Origin: Mycobacterium sp.
GTDB lineage: Bacteria; Actinomycetota; Actinomycetes; Mycobacteriales; Mycobacteriaceae
Reading direction: 5' to 3'
Assembly: GCA_025965895.1 (NCBI GenBank)
Contig: JAOPWC010000174.1
Coordinates: 1-64,000, forward strand
DNA: 64,000 nt
In this document: positions 15,555 through 24,368 of the stretch, one piece after another
Numbering within the stretch: the first letter of the stretch is position 1
How the letters are laid out: each line of letters starts with the position of its first letter
Notes under the pieces: model-generated
The model's database searches: none
The model's input: the letters and a program-made list of their open reading frames with translations, nothing else
Told to the model about the DNA's origin: nothing
Made by a program: the position numbers and the translations under genes

Positions 15555-17336
15555 TCAGCCCTCCATGCTCTGCAGCCACATCTCCAGCACCGCCAGCTGC
15601 CACAACGCATTGGCGCCCAGCGTCGTCCGCGTCTCGTTGGGTTTTGCCAGCAGTGCCTTGACAGTATCGGCACGGTACAGCCCGCGGGCCTTCGCCGCGT
15701 CATTTGTGAGCGTGTCGCGCACCATGTCCAGCACCTCACCGTTCAGGTGTCGGATCCCCGGCACCGGGAAGTAGCCCTTCGTCCGGTCGATGACCTCGGC
15801 AGGCAGCAATGCCCGGGACGCGTCCTTGAGCACCCCCTTGCCGCCGCAGGCCAGCTTCAACTCTGGTGGACATGTGGCCGCCAATTCGACGAAGTCGTGA
15901 TCGAGGAACGGCACTCGGGCCTCCAATCCCCACGCCATCGTCATCGTGTCGACGCGTTTGACCGGGTCGTCGACTAGCATCACCTGGGTATCCAGCCGCA
16001 GTGCCGCGTCGACCGCGGTGTCGGCGCCCTGAGCCGACTGGTGAGCAGCGACGAACTCCCGGCTGACATCCGATTCGATCGCGTACTCCGGCGCCCAGAT
16101 GTTCAACACGTCGGCGTGGCTGCGGTCGAAGAACACTTTCGCATACGCCTCGGTGGTCTGCTCGCGCGCGACATTGGCCAGCGGCGGGTACCAGTCGTAT
16201 CCGGCCAGGATCTCGTCGGCGCCCTGTCCAGACTGCACCACCTTGACCGACCTGCTCACCTCTTCGGACAGCAGGTAAAACGCGATGCAGTCGTGACTGA
16301 CCATCGGTTCGCTCATCGCCGCAATGGTTTTCGGAACAGCGGGCAGTAGCCGCGAGCTGTCGATGTGGATCTTGTGGTGGTTCGTGTCGAAGGTCGTGGC
16401 CACCAGGTCGGAGTACAAGTACTCGTCGCCCGACTCGCCTCCGGCCGAGTCGAAGCCGATGGAGAACGTGGCGAGGCCGTGTTGTCCTTGCTCGGCCAGC
16501 AGCGCGACCACGATGGACGAGTCGATGCCGCCCGACAGCAGCACACCGACTGGGACGTCGGCCACCATTCTGCGCTCGACCGCCGTGCGCAACGCAGCCA
16601 TCAGCGCGTCCTGCCAGTCCCGTGCCGACCACGACGCCCGGGAGGGATCGCGTTGGAAACTCGGTGTCCAGTACACCGTGTCAGCGTGTGTGCCGTCGGG
16701 CTGGATCACCCGGACGGTGGCAGGTGGAAGCTTCCGCACCCCGCGGTAGATGGTCCGGGGCGCCGGTACGACGGAATGGAAGCTCATGTAGTGGTGAAGG
16801 GCGTGGCGGTCCAGCTCGGTGTCGACGTCGCCACCGTCGAGCAGCGCCCGCACGGTGGACGCAAATCTCAGCCTGCCGGGCGCAGCGGCGAGGTAAAGCG
16901 GCTTGATGCCGAGCCGGTCACGGGCCAGCGTCACAGCGCCGGTGTCGCGGTCGGCGATCGCGAACGCGAACATGCCCTTGAACCGCTCGACGCAGCGCGG
17001 GCCCCACCGGTGGAAGGCTTTGATCACCACCTCGCTGTCGGCAGTCGAAAAGAATCGGTAGCCAACCGCTTCCAGTTCCTTGCACAGTTGCTTGTAGTTG
17101 TAGATGCAGCCGTTGAACACCAAGCTCAACCCGAGGTCGCTGTCCACCATGGGCTGCGCGCCACGGGCGGACAGGTCGATGATCGACAGCCGCCGGTGCC
17201 CGAGAGCGACGGGGCCGTGCGCCACCAATCCTTCGGAGTCGGGTCCGCGCGACACCATTGCGCCAGTCATCCGGTTCACCGCAGTCACGTCGGCCGACCG
17301 CCCGTCGAAGCGGATCTCTCCGCAGATACCGCACAT
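15555..17336 (-). CDS. AsnB-type glutamine-dependent amidotransferase
   Basis: The 593-residue protein has an N-terminal Ntn glutaminase domain whose nucleophile is Cys2 (MCGICGEIRFDG, residues 1-~220) and a C-terminal asparagine synthase domain with the ATP pyrophosphatase loop LLSGGIDSSIVVALLAE. The start is fixed at 17336 because Cys2 must follow the processed Met; longer frames add residues in front of it. It amidates a carboxylate using glutamine and ATP. The gene follows the fusion ligase by 4 bases (GGGAAGG ribosome site) and precedes the S9 peptidase. That pairing resembles N-acetylglutaminylglutamine amide (NAGGN) clusters, so it may amidate a peptide-like product instead of making free asparagine. 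A housekeeping AsnB role cannot be excluded from sequence alone. Confidence 0.85.
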   Translation of the reverse strand: MCGICGEIRFDGRSADVTAVNRMTGAMVSRGPDSEGLVAHGPVALGHRRLSIIDLSARGAQPMVDSDLGLSLVFNGCIYNYKQLCKELEAVGYRFFSTADSEVVIKAFHRWGPRCVERFKGMFAFAIADRDTGAVTLARDRLGIKPLYLAAAPGRLRFASTVRALLDGGDVDTELDRHALHHYMSFHSVVPAPRTIYRGVRKLPPATVRVIQPDGTHADTVYWTPSFQRDPSRASWSARDWQDALMAALRTAVERRMVADVPVGVLLSGGIDSSIVVALLAEQGQHGLATFSIGFDSAGGESGDEYLYSDLVATTFDTNHHKIHIDSSRLLPAVPKTIAAMSEPMVSHDCIAFYLLSEEVSRSVKVVQSGQGADEILAGYDWYPPLANVAREQTTEAYAKVFFDRSHADVLNIWAPEYAIESDVSREFVAAHQSAQGADTAVDAALRLDTQVMLVDDPVKRVDTMTMAWGLEARVPFLDHDFVELAATCPPELKLACGGKGVLKDASRALLPAEVIDRTKGYFPVPGIRHLNGEVLDMVRDTLTNDAAKARGLYRADTVKALLAKPNETRTTLGANALWQLAVLEMWLQSMEG

Positions 17337-17340
17337 GCTT

Positions 17341-20010
17341 CTAACCTTCCCCAGTGCCGTCCCCGACATCGCGGCCGGTCAATATCCAGGTGTCCTTGCT
17401 ACCACCGCCCGACGACGAGTTCACGATCCGGGAGCCCCGACTGGCCACGCGGGTCAGCGCGGCCTGTGAGAGGTGCGCAGTCACCGATCCCGCTGTGCAC
17501 GCCCGAAGGTGCACGAAAGCGCGCAAGTCGACGTGATGGGGGTACATCCCTTCACCGTCGAAGGTGGGGTGGGTGGACAGCGCGACCATCTCCTGGGCGA
17601 TGAACCGCTCTGGCTGGGTGAGCAATTCACGCCGGCGCGCCTGCAGCGCGCCGTCGGAAGCCTCGGGGCCGATCAGCACACCCCCTCCCCCGAGCCCGTC
17701 GATCGGTTTCACGACCAGGTCGCCGAGGTTGTCCAGCACATAGTCGCGCTGCGCACGCTCGGCACAGATCCAGGTCGGCACCTGGGCGAGCTTCGGTTTC
17801 TCCCCGAGGTAGTACTCGACCATCGCCGGGACGAACGCGTAGATCGCCTTGTCGTCGGCGATGCCATTGCCCAGCGCGTTCGCGATCGCGAGGTGTCCGT
17901 CGGCAATCGCGGCGAGCAGGCCGGGCCGCAACGGGGCACCGTCGTGCCCTGTCGAGGACAGCAGCATGTCCTCGTCCATCCGCGCGTAGATCACGTCGAT
18001 GCGTTGGGCATCAGATCCGATGTGCCGCAACAGCTTTCCGTCCCGTACAGACAAATCGGACGGCTGCACAAGAGCCATGCCGGTCTCCTCGGCAAGAAAG
18101 GTGTGCTCAAACCAGGCGGAGTCTTCCCAGCCGCTCGACAGCAGAGCGACCTCAGGGTCGTCGGCTGCGTGCCGCGGGGCGGCCGCGCGCAGCGTGTCGA
18201 GCAGCATCTGTGGCGCGCGTTCGACATCGTCGGCAGGAGCCGGTGGTTGCAACTCGGGGAGGTACTTACTCAGCAGCCGGCGGTTGACGATCGCGTATGC
18301 CGCCCCCGACGGCACCCGCAGGTTGTCTTCGAGCACCATCCAGCGACCCGCCTGATCACACACCAGGTCGGTGCCGCTGATGTGGGCCCGCACGACGTCG
18401 CCCGCCAGCCGCCCGGTGGAGCGGAAGCCGGGCGCGCGGTCCAATGCCTGCAAGCCGATGATCCCGTCATGCAGGATCGCCTGCTCGCAGTAGATGTCGC
18501 GCAAAAATGCGTCCAGCGCTTTGGCGCGCTGGCCGAGTCCTTCGCACAGCGCTGCCCATTCGCCGGCGGCCACCATCCGCGGCACGAGGTCGAGCGGAAA
18601 CAGCTGCGCGCGGCCTTGGCCGGCAACGCGGAACGTGATGTTCTCGGCCCGCTGCTCCTGCTCGATGCCGCCCTCGCGGGAACGCAGCGCCGCGACGCCG
18701 AGGCCCGCGACTGTGTTCAGCACATTGCGGTAGGCCGGCCGGGGTTGCCCCGCGGAGTCGACCGCTTCGTCGTAGCTGACGTCCACCGCCTGGTCGGCGG
18801 GCGCACCTGGCTGGTAGCCGAAGAGCAGGGTGGGGTCGTCGCCGACGGCGGCTGCGGTGTTGGGCCAGCGACCGGCGGTTTCGGTGATCAACTGGTCGAC
18901 GACGTCGGTGAGCCTGCCGCGGCGCCGTAGGGCCCGGCGCTGTCGCGCCGACGAGGTCCCCGCGATCAGCACCTGGCGGGCCAGCTCGCTGATGATGTCC
19001 CAGTCGCCGCTGTCTTCCAGTTGCTCGCGCAGCGAGCCAACCAGCTCGGTCACCACGTCGGGTGCGGGCCTGCTGGCCCGACCTGTCACGTCGACGAGTT
19101 CGCCCTCCAGCCCGGACCGGGCGGCCCGCCACAACGCCGCGCGGCCGAGCGTCGGGGAGACCGTCGTCGGCGGGATGCCGGCCTGAAGCGCCCTGGCCTC
19201 TCGCTGCACGAGCGCTCGGAACAGACCGGCGATCAGCACGATCGTGTCCACTGACGGACAGCTGTCGCACACGCGCAACTCCAGCGTCGGCACCGACATC
19301 GACGGGCGCACGTCGAAATAGAGCATGCCTTCGTCGGTGATCACACCGCTGGCCACCAAATCCCGAACCAGCTCGTCGTACTCGGCTGCCGAATGCACCG
19401 GCGCGGCCAGGCCGGTCGTCGGCCAGCGCTGCCAGACCAGCGTGCGCACACTCGAGTAGCCGGTGTCGGACCCGTCCGCCCAGAACGGCGAGCTGGTGGA
19501 CAGCGCCAGCAGCGTCGGCAAATGGATGGACAACCGGTTGGCTACGGCGACGGCTTCGTCACGGTCGGCGACCCCGACATGCACTTGGGTGCCGCAGATC
19601 AGCTGCTCCCGGGCCAGCAGTTGATAGTCGGCGAGCATCTGCCGGTACCGGGGGGTCCGGGTGACTTGCATTTCGGCGGGCACCGAAAGCGGCACGGCCC
19701 CCGCCGCGACCACGCCCATTCCCAGCTCGGCGGCCGCATCGACCAGTACGCGCCGCTGCCCGACCAGTTCGTCGCGCAGCAGCCCCAGGCCGTCGACCAC
19801 ATCGCTGTTCATCTCCACGACACAGCGCTGCAGCTCGGCGACGTAGTCGTCCGACAGCTTCGAGAGCAGTTCGGGGGCGCGTGCGGTGAGTCGCCTCGTC
19901 TTCAGATCGACAAGGTGAAACTCCTCTTCGACCCCCAGCGTTCGCGGCGGCTCGCGTCGCATTCCGCCACGGTAGGTCCAGCCAGTTACCTGCGTGTTAA
20001 TTTCGCTCAT
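17341..20010 (-). CDS. Fusion ligase: GCS2 carboxylate-amine ligase + circularly permuted ATP-grasp
   Basis: This 889-residue protein joins two ligases. Residues ~22-400 match the GCS2 (YbdK/EgtA-like) carboxylate-amine ligase family: TLGVEEEFHLVD, QRCVVEMNSDVV, CGTQVHVGV, LELRVCDSCPSVDT. From ~445 to the end is a type 2 circularly permuted ATP-grasp domain (DUF404/407): VEQEQR-like entry, AHISGTDLVCD, WMVLEDNLRVPSGAAYA and VVKPIDGLGGGGVLIG. A GCS2 domain links amino acids through a carboxylate; an ATP-grasp domain can add a further amine. The frame is open to 20316, but that overlaps the divergent gene, so ATG 20010 is chosen. It heads the operon with the amidotransferase and S9 peptidase. 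The product is unknown; a small gamma-linked or amidated peptide is a fair guess. Confidence 0.82.
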   Translation of the reverse strand: MSEINTQVTGWTYRGGMRREPPRTLGVEEEFHLVDLKTRRLTARAPELLSKLSDDYVAELQRCVVEMNSDVVDGLGLLRDELVGQRRVLVDAAAELGMGVVAAGAVPLSVPAEMQVTRTPRYRQMLADYQLLAREQLICGTQVHVGVADRDEAVAVANRLSIHLPTLLALSTSSPFWADGSDTGYSSVRTLVWQRWPTTGLAAPVHSAAEYDELVRDLVASGVITDEGMLYFDVRPSMSVPTLELRVCDSCPSVDTIVLIAGLFRALVQREARALQAGIPPTTVSPTLGRAALWRAARSGLEGELVDVTGRASRPAPDVVTELVGSLREQLEDSGDWDIISELARQVLIAGTSSARQRRALRRRGRLTDVVDQLITETAGRWPNTAAAVGDDPTLLFGYQPGAPADQAVDVSYDEAVDSAGQPRPAYRNVLNTVAGLGVAALRSREGGIEQEQRAENITFRVAGQGRAQLFPLDLVPRMVAAGEWAALCEGLGQRAKALDAFLRDIYCEQAILHDGIIGLQALDRAPGFRSTGRLAGDVVRAHISGTDLVCDQAGRWMVLEDNLRVPSGAAYAIVNRRLLSKYLPELQPPAPADDVERAPQMLLDTLRAAAPRHAADDPEVALLSSGWEDSAWFEHTFLAEETGMALVQPSDLSVRDGKLLRHIGSDAQRIDVIYARMDEDMLLSSTGHDGAPLRPGLLAAIADGHLAIANALGNGIADDKAIYAFVPAMVEYYLGEKPKLAQVPTWICAERAQRDYVLDNLGDLVVKPIDGLGGGGVLIGPEASDGALQARRRELLTQPERFIAQEMVALSTHPTFDGEGMYPHHVDLRAFVHLRACTAGSVTAHLSQAALTRVASRGSRIVNSSSGGGSKDTWILTGRDVGDGTGEG

Positions 20011-20078
20011 ATCTTCGACCACTCGCGGGAACCCGCGTCGCCCTTCTGCGCAGGTACCCTCGCAGCCATGAGGTGGAT

Positions 20079-20828
20079 ATGACGGATTCGCCACGCCCGG
20101 GCTCACCTCGCGAGCCCACGGATCCGTACGGCCATCCGTACCCGGTCTACTCTGACCCGGCCTATGCGGGCAACTCACCGTACGGTCCGGGGTACGCCGC
20201 TCCACCACCGGCGTCCGGGCCGGCCCCCACCGAGCCGTTGCCGCCGTACTGGACGCAGACCTACGGGCAGATGCCGCCCGGGATGCCGCCGCAGGAACCG
20301 CCGCCCGAGCCGCCAAAGACGCCGCGCTGGCTGTGGGTGGCCGCGGGAGCCGTCGCGGTCGTGGTCCTCGCGCTGGTCGCCGCCCTGATCATCACCAATA
20401 CCTCGTCGTCGAGGCAGACCGTCGTCGCGCCCAACCCCACGATGCCTACGCCGACAACCACCAGCAGGTCGGCCCCCCCGACGACGTCGTCTCCAACGCC
20501 GGTGTTTCCCTTTCCAGCACTGCCGACGCTGCCGAGCACCACCGGGTCCCCGGCTCCGGGCGACACGGAGACCGTCGTCTACGAGGTCACCGGCTCCGGT
20601 CGCGCGATCAACATCACCTATGTGGATACCGGCAACATGATGCAGACGGAGTTCAACGTGGTGCTGCCGTGGCGCAAGGAGGTCAGCCTGACCAAGCCGG
20701 CGCAGAATTCGGCCAGCGTGACTGTCATCAACGTCGGCCGAGACATCACCTGCACGGTGACGGTCAACGGCGTGCCGGTTCGTCAGCGCACTGGAGCGGG
20801 GCTGACGATCTGTAGCGCCTTGAGCTAG
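20079..20828 (+). CDS. Proline-rich membrane protein with MmpS-like domain (Rv2507-like)
   Basis: The first ~85 residues are cytoplasmic and rich in Pro, Gly and Tyr (YGHPYPVYSDPAY). A single transmembrane helix follows (WLWVAAGAVAVVVLALVAAL, ~86-107), then a Ser/Thr/Pro linker and an extracytoplasmic beta domain (VVYEVTGSGRAINITYVDTG, LPWRKEV, TCTVTVNGVPV) resembling MmpS accessory proteins of MmpL transporters. No mmpL gene is nearby. I chose ATG 20079, preceded closely by AGGTGG; a GTG at 20073 is the alternative. The start is 68 bases from the divergent fusion ligase, so the two share a promoter region. It overlaps the convergent MFS gene by 4 bases at the stop. Confidence 0.75.
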   Translation: MTDSPRPGSPREPTDPYGHPYPVYSDPAYAGNSPYGPGYAAPPPASGPAPTEPLPPYWTQTYGQMPPGMPPQEPPPEPPKTPRWLWVAAGAVAVVVLALVAALIITNTSSSRQTVVAPNPTMPTPTTTSRSAPPTTSSPTPVFPFPALPTLPSTTGSPAPGDTETVVYEVTGSGRAINITYVDTGNMMQTEFNVVLPWRKEVSLTKPAQNSASVTVINVGRDITCTVTVNGVPVRQRTGAGLTICSALS

Positions 20829-22135
20829 CGACGCGGCACACGGACTGCAAGCATGCCGACCAACCCGGCGGCCAGCACCACCAGCAGGCCGCCCATGCCG
20901 GCGCGGTCCGTTCCGAAGATGTCGATGAACGTGAAGAACAGCCACGGTGCGAGGAATGCCACCGCCCGGCCCGTCGTGGTGTAGAGGCCGAACGCCATCC
21001 CCTCCTTGCCGTCGGCGGTCATCCTCAGCAGCAGGGTGCGCGCGGCCGACTGCGTGGGGCCGATGAACAGACACAGCAGCAACCCGCACACCCAGAACCC
21101 GACCGGGCCTGACAAGCCCATCACCGTCAGCCCGGCTGCGATCATCGCGGCCAGCGATCCGACGATGACGGGCTTGGACCCGACGCGGTCGTCGAGCAGA
21201 CCACCGAGCACCGCCCCTACCGCCGCGACCACGCAGGCGGTGACCCCGAACAGCAGCACGTCGGCCTGCGAGATGCCGTAGACGTTGACTCCGAGGACGG
21301 CGCCGAACGCGAATACCCCGGACAGCCCGTCCCGGAAGACCGCGCTGGCCAGCAGGTAGTAGACGACATTGCGGTCGCGGCGCCACTCCGCGACGACCTC
21401 TGCCCAGAGCTTGCGGTACGCGCCGAGGATGCCGACCGACGCCGCCCGAGTCGCGTCTTGTGGCGGCGGCACCGCGATCAGCACCGGCAGCCCGAACATC
21501 AGGAACCAGGCCGCGGTCAGCAGCATCGCCGTCCGCACGTTCTGTCCGTCGGCCGTCGGGATGTGGAGCAGTCCGCGCCTCGGTCCGCTTCCCGAGATGA
21601 AGCCGACATAGACGATCAGCAGCAACGCCACGCTGCCGACATAGCCTGCAGACCAACCAAATCCGGAGACCCGGCCTGCCGTTTGGGGGGTCGCCAGCTG
21701 CCGCAGCATCGCGTTGTACGGGACGCTGGCCAGATCACTGCACGCGGCTGTCGCGGCGAGCAGGATCAGCCCCAGCAGAAGGTAGCGCGGATCGTCGCGT
21801 ACCAGGCTCATCGATGCGGTCAGAAGTACCGCCGCCGCGGTGAGGACGGCCAAGGTGCGGCGCCGGCGCTGTGGCCCGTCGACCCAGACGCCTGTCACCG
21901 GAGCGAACAGCGCGACCGTCACGCCCGCGACCGTCAATGCCCGACCGAGCCAACTGGCCGGCGTGGTTCCGCCCGGCTCGCCCGCACCGACCGTGCCGGT
22001 CAAGTAGACCGAGAACACGAAGGTGACGACGATCGCGTTGGTGGCTGTCGAGCCGCAATCCCACAGCGCCCACGCCAAAACCCGCGACCGCGTGGCGGTT
22101 GGCGAACCCGTCGCGGGGCTGATCATGATCGCCAT
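20825..22135 (-). CDS. MFS-type integral membrane transporter (Rv2508c-like)
   Basis: About 436 residues with roughly 12 hydrophobic segments in the layout of a major facilitator. Conserved marks include WALWDCGSTATNAIVV in helix 1, RDGLSGVFAFGAVLGVNVYG and GPTQSAARTLLLRMT, the last typical of UMF1/Atg22-like (VacA22) members. The substrate is not inferable. Three in-frame Met codons lie close together (22144, 22135, 22126); 22135 leaves room for the divergent SDR promoter. The 3' end overlaps the MmpS-like gene by 4 bases. The gene sits divergent to the SDR, an order also known from M. tuberculosis Rv2508c-Rv2509. Confidence 0.8.
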   Translation of the reverse strand: MAIMISPATGSPTATRSRVLAWALWDCGSTATNAIVVTFVFSVYLTGTVGAGEPGGTTPASWLGRALTVAGVTVALFAPVTGVWVDGPQRRRRTLAVLTAAAVLLTASMSLVRDDPRYLLLGLILLAATAACSDLASVPYNAMLRQLATPQTAGRVSGFGWSAGYVGSVALLLIVYVGFISGSGPRRGLLHIPTADGQNVRTAMLLTAAWFLMFGLPVLIAVPPPQDATRAASVGILGAYRKLWAEVVAEWRRDRNVVYYLLASAVFRDGLSGVFAFGAVLGVNVYGISQADVLLFGVTACVVAAVGAVLGGLLDDRVGSKPVIVGSLAAMIAAGLTVMGLSGPVGFWVCGLLLCLFIGPTQSAARTLLLRMTADGKEGMAFGLYTTTGRAVAFLAPWLFFTFIDIFGTDRAGMGGLLVVLAAGLVGMLAVRVPRR

Positions 22136-22138
22136 GTC

Positions 22139-22144
22139 TACCAT
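22139..22144 (+). promoter_or_regulatory. Probable -10 (TACCAT) for a leaderless SDR transcript
   Basis: TACCAT ends six bases before the SDR ATG at 22151, with no ribosome-binding site in between. It fits the mycobacterial leaderless pattern. It also overlaps the earliest possible start of the divergent MFS gene, which is why a later MFS start was preferred. Confidence 0.4.
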
Positions 22145-22150
22145 TGCCGC

Positions 22151-22957
22151 ATGCCAGTGCCCGCACCAAGTCCAAACGCCCGTGCCGTCGTCACGGGCGC
22201 GTCGCAGAACATCGGCGAAGCGCTGGCGACCGAATTGGCCGCCAGGGGCCACAGCCTGATCATCACCGCGCGCCGCGAACAGGTCCTCGGCGACTTGGCG
22301 GCCCGACTCACCGAGCGGTACGGGGTGGTCGTCGAGGTGCGGCCGGTGGATCTGGTCGACCCGGCAGAGCGTGCCAAGCTGGCCGACGAGCTGGCATCAC
22401 GCAACATCTCGATCCTGTGCGCGAACGCAGGCACCGCGACATTCGGCCCGGTGGCCAAGCTGGATCAGGCCGCCGAGAAGGCGCAGGTCCAGCTGAATAT
22501 GCTTGGGGTGCACGATCTTGCCCTCGCGGTACTGCCCGGCATGATCGAACGCAAAGCCGGCGGAATCCTGATCTCGGGTTCGGCGGCGGGTAATTCACCT
22601 ATCCCGAACAACGCAACATACGCGGCCACCAAGGCATTCGTGAACACGTTCAGCGAGTCGCTGCGCGGCGAGCTCAAGGGCAGCGGCGTGCACGTCACGC
22701 TGCTAGCGCCGGGCCCGGTGCGGACCACGTCGCCCGACCCGGCGGACGCGTCGCTTGTCGACAAGCTGGTGCCGGAATTTCTGTGGATCTCGACCGAGCA
22801 CACGGCCGAGATGTCGCTGGATGCATTGGAGCGCAACAAAATGCGCATCGTGCCGGGAATCACGTCGAAGGCCATGTCAGTGGCGAGCCAGTACGCGCCG
22901 CGGGCGGTCGTGGCCCCGATCGTCGGCAGTTTCTACAAGCGCCTCGGCGGCGCATAG
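22151..22957 (+). CDS. Short-chain dehydrogenase/reductase (Rv2509-like)
   Basis: The 268-residue protein begins with the NAD(P)-binding motif VVTGASQNIGEALA, has the NAG motif in CANAGTATFG, and the active-site Ser and Tyr-x-x-x-Lys in ILISGSAAGNS and YAATKAF. This is a classical SDR. M. tuberculosis Rv2509 and its relatives are linked to mycolic acid maturation as the reductase of the 3-oxo-mycolate step (CmrA is Rv2509); the position next to the MFS gene and orn agrees with that gene. Length (268) is identical as remembered. The assignment to mycolate reduction rests on synteny and family likeness. Confidence 0.83.
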   Translation: MPVPAPSPNARAVVTGASQNIGEALATELAARGHSLIITARREQVLGDLAARLTERYGVVVEVRPVDLVDPAERAKLADELASRNISILCANAGTATFGPVAKLDQAAEKAQVQLNMLGVHDLALAVLPGMIERKAGGILISGSAAGNSPIPNNATYAATKAFVNTFSESLRGELKGSGVHVTLLAPGPVRTTSPDPADASLVDKLVPEFLWISTEHTAEMSLDALERNKMRIVPGITSKAMSVASQYAPRAVVAPIVGSFYKRLGGA

Positions 22958-23066
22958 CCCATCAGCCCCGAAATAGCATCCAGGTCGGATACCCGGGGGC
23001 ATTGTCATTTGGTCAGTGCAACGTCGGCTCGTGTTGAGCGCCGTGCGGTTGGGGCGGGCAGGGGCC

Positions 23067-23534
23067 CTAGCGGCGGCCCGTGCCGAAAATGCTGCGGGTG
23101 ATCTCGCGGCCGGCCGCCGAGGCGGCCGAGCGCATGAAACTTTTGAAAGCCGAGCTTTCGAGCACCTCCTGCACCATGCCCGGGCCCTGCGGTTCGACCG
23201 GGGCAGGCATCGGCGGCACGTCGACCTGGGTCGGCACCGGCGGCGAATCGGCCGGGGCCGCGGTCGCCCTTGACATCGGCCATGATCACCGGCACGCCCG
23301 CCGCGGACAGCTGCTCCGCGATCCCCTGCAGGGATTTCGTCTTGCCCGTGCCGGTCGCCCCGGCCACCAGCCCGTGCCTGTTCACCGTGGCCAGCGGGAG
23401 GCGGACGCGCGCGGTGGGATCGGCGGTGCCGTCCACGACCACGGCCCCGACTTGAAGGGCTTGCCCCTTGACCGCGTAGCCGGCGGCGATCTGCTCAGCG
23501 GGGCTGTCGATTCTGTGCTCGATTCAGTGCTCAT
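23067..23534 (-). pseudogene. Remnant of HerA-like ATPase gene (Rv2510c-like), internally deleted
   Basis: Two ends of one large gene are joined. The N-terminal piece reads AEQIAAGYAVKGQALQVGAV and then the Walker A region HGLVAGATGTGKTKSLQGIA up to MADVKGD. It then switches frame directly to a C-terminal piece (ADSPPVPTQVDVPPMPAPV ... SAAGREITRSIFGTGRR, stop at 23067). The middle, some 300-400 codons of a DUF853/HerA-type ATPase of about 530 residues, is missing, with the junction near 23267-23273. The presumed ATG at 23534 is also one base out of frame with the AEQI piece, a second lesion. Its place before orn matches Rv2510c. Neither piece can make an ATPase. Confidence 0.8.
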
Positions 23535-23606
23535 AGCCTCCAGACACGAGTACCAGGTGCGGCCACCGGCGGGCTCTCTGCCACGCTGGGCTTACTGTGG
23601 AGCGCT

Positions 23607-24254
23607 GTGCGGGATGAATTGGTCTGGATCGACTGCGAGATGACCGGCCTGGACCTTCGCAAGGACCGGCTGATCGAGATCGCAGCCCTGGTCACCGACG
23701 GTGACCTGAACGTCCTCGGCGACGGCATCGACGTCGTCATCCACGCCGACGACGACGCGCTGTCCCAGATGATCCCCGTGGTCAACGAGATGCACACCCG
23801 CTCGGGCCTGATCGACGAGGTCAGGGCGTCGACAATCGACGTCCCCGCGGCGGAGGCCATGGTGCTGGACTACATCCGCGCGCATGTGCCGCAGGCCAAA
23901 ACCGTGCCGCTGGCGGGCAACTCGATCGCCACAGACCGTGGCTTCATCGCGCGCGACATGCCCGCCCTGGAAAACTACCTGCACTACCGGATGGTTGACG
24001 TCAGCTCGATCAAGGAGCTGTGCCGGCGCTGGTATCCGCGGATCTATTACGGGCAGCCGGAGAAGGGGCTGGCCCACCGGGCCCTCGCCGACATCAAAGA
24101 GTCGATCCGCGAGTTGCGCTACTACCAGCGCACTGCGTTCGTCACCCCGCCGGGGCCGTCGACCAGCGAAATCGCGGCGATCGCCGCCGAGCCGGAGGAG
24201 TCGTCCGACACATCCGGGGCGATGGATTCGGCCGGCGAGGCCACCAGCGGTTAG
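23607..24254 (+). CDS. orn: Oligoribonuclease (3'-5' exoribonuclease, DEDDh)
   Basis: The 215-residue protein degrades 2-5 nucleotide RNA leftovers and pGpG-type dinucleotides to mononucleotides, completing mRNA turnover. The DEDDh set is visible: WIDCEMTGLD (Asp, Glu), AGNSIATDRGF (Asp), HRALADIKESI (His, Asp). The body RRWYPRIYYGQPEKGLAHRA is highly conserved. Start is GTG 23607, which gives the normal N-terminus VRDELVWIDCEM. The acidic/Ser-rich tail after ~residue 190 is common in mycobacterial Orn. tRNA-His follows 41 bases downstream. Confidence 0.95.
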   Translation: MRDELVWIDCEMTGLDLRKDRLIEIAALVTDGDLNVLGDGIDVVIHADDDALSQMIPVVNEMHTRSGLIDEVRASTIDVPAAEAMVLDYIRAHVPQAKTVPLAGNSIATDRGFIARDMPALENYLHYRMVDVSSIKELCRRWYPRIYYGQPEKGLAHRALADIKESIRELRYYQRTAFVTPPGPSTSEIAAIAAEPEESSDTSGAMDSAGEATSG

Positions 24255-24295
24255 TATCGACGTCGCCGCGACCGCCCTCGGGGGCTGCGGAGATG

Positions 24296-24368
24296 GTGAG
24301 TGTAGTTCAGTTGGTAGAGCACCAGGTTGTGATCCTGGAAGTCGCGGGTTCGAGCCCCGTCACTCACC
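24296..24368 (+). tRNA. tRNA-His (anticodon GTG)
   Basis: A full cloverleaf folds: acceptor GTGAGTG with CACTCAC, D-arm GTTCAGTTGGTAGAGC-type, anticodon stem CCAGG/CCTGG with loop TTGTGAT and anticodon GTG at 24329-24331, and T-arm GCGGGTTCGAGCCCCGT. G at 24295 would provide the extra G-1 that pairs with C73 in histidine tRNAs. CCA is not encoded. Confidence 0.95.

Noticed and set aside
15450..15555. CRISPR array at the 32-bp repeats
   Set aside because: Only two and a fraction copies are present, directly adjacent with no spacers.
17337..17369. Longer start for the AsnB-type protein (MSGTALGKVRS...)
   Set aside because: It would bury the Cys2 nucleophile, which must follow the start Met.
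20011..20316. Longer N-terminus for the GCS2/ATP-grasp fusion
   Set aside because: It overlaps the divergent MmpS-like gene and is a low-complexity Ala/Arg stretch.
21458..22150. Long N-terminal extension of the SDR
   Set aside because: It is antisense to the MFS gene, and the Rossmann motif starts right after ATG 22151.
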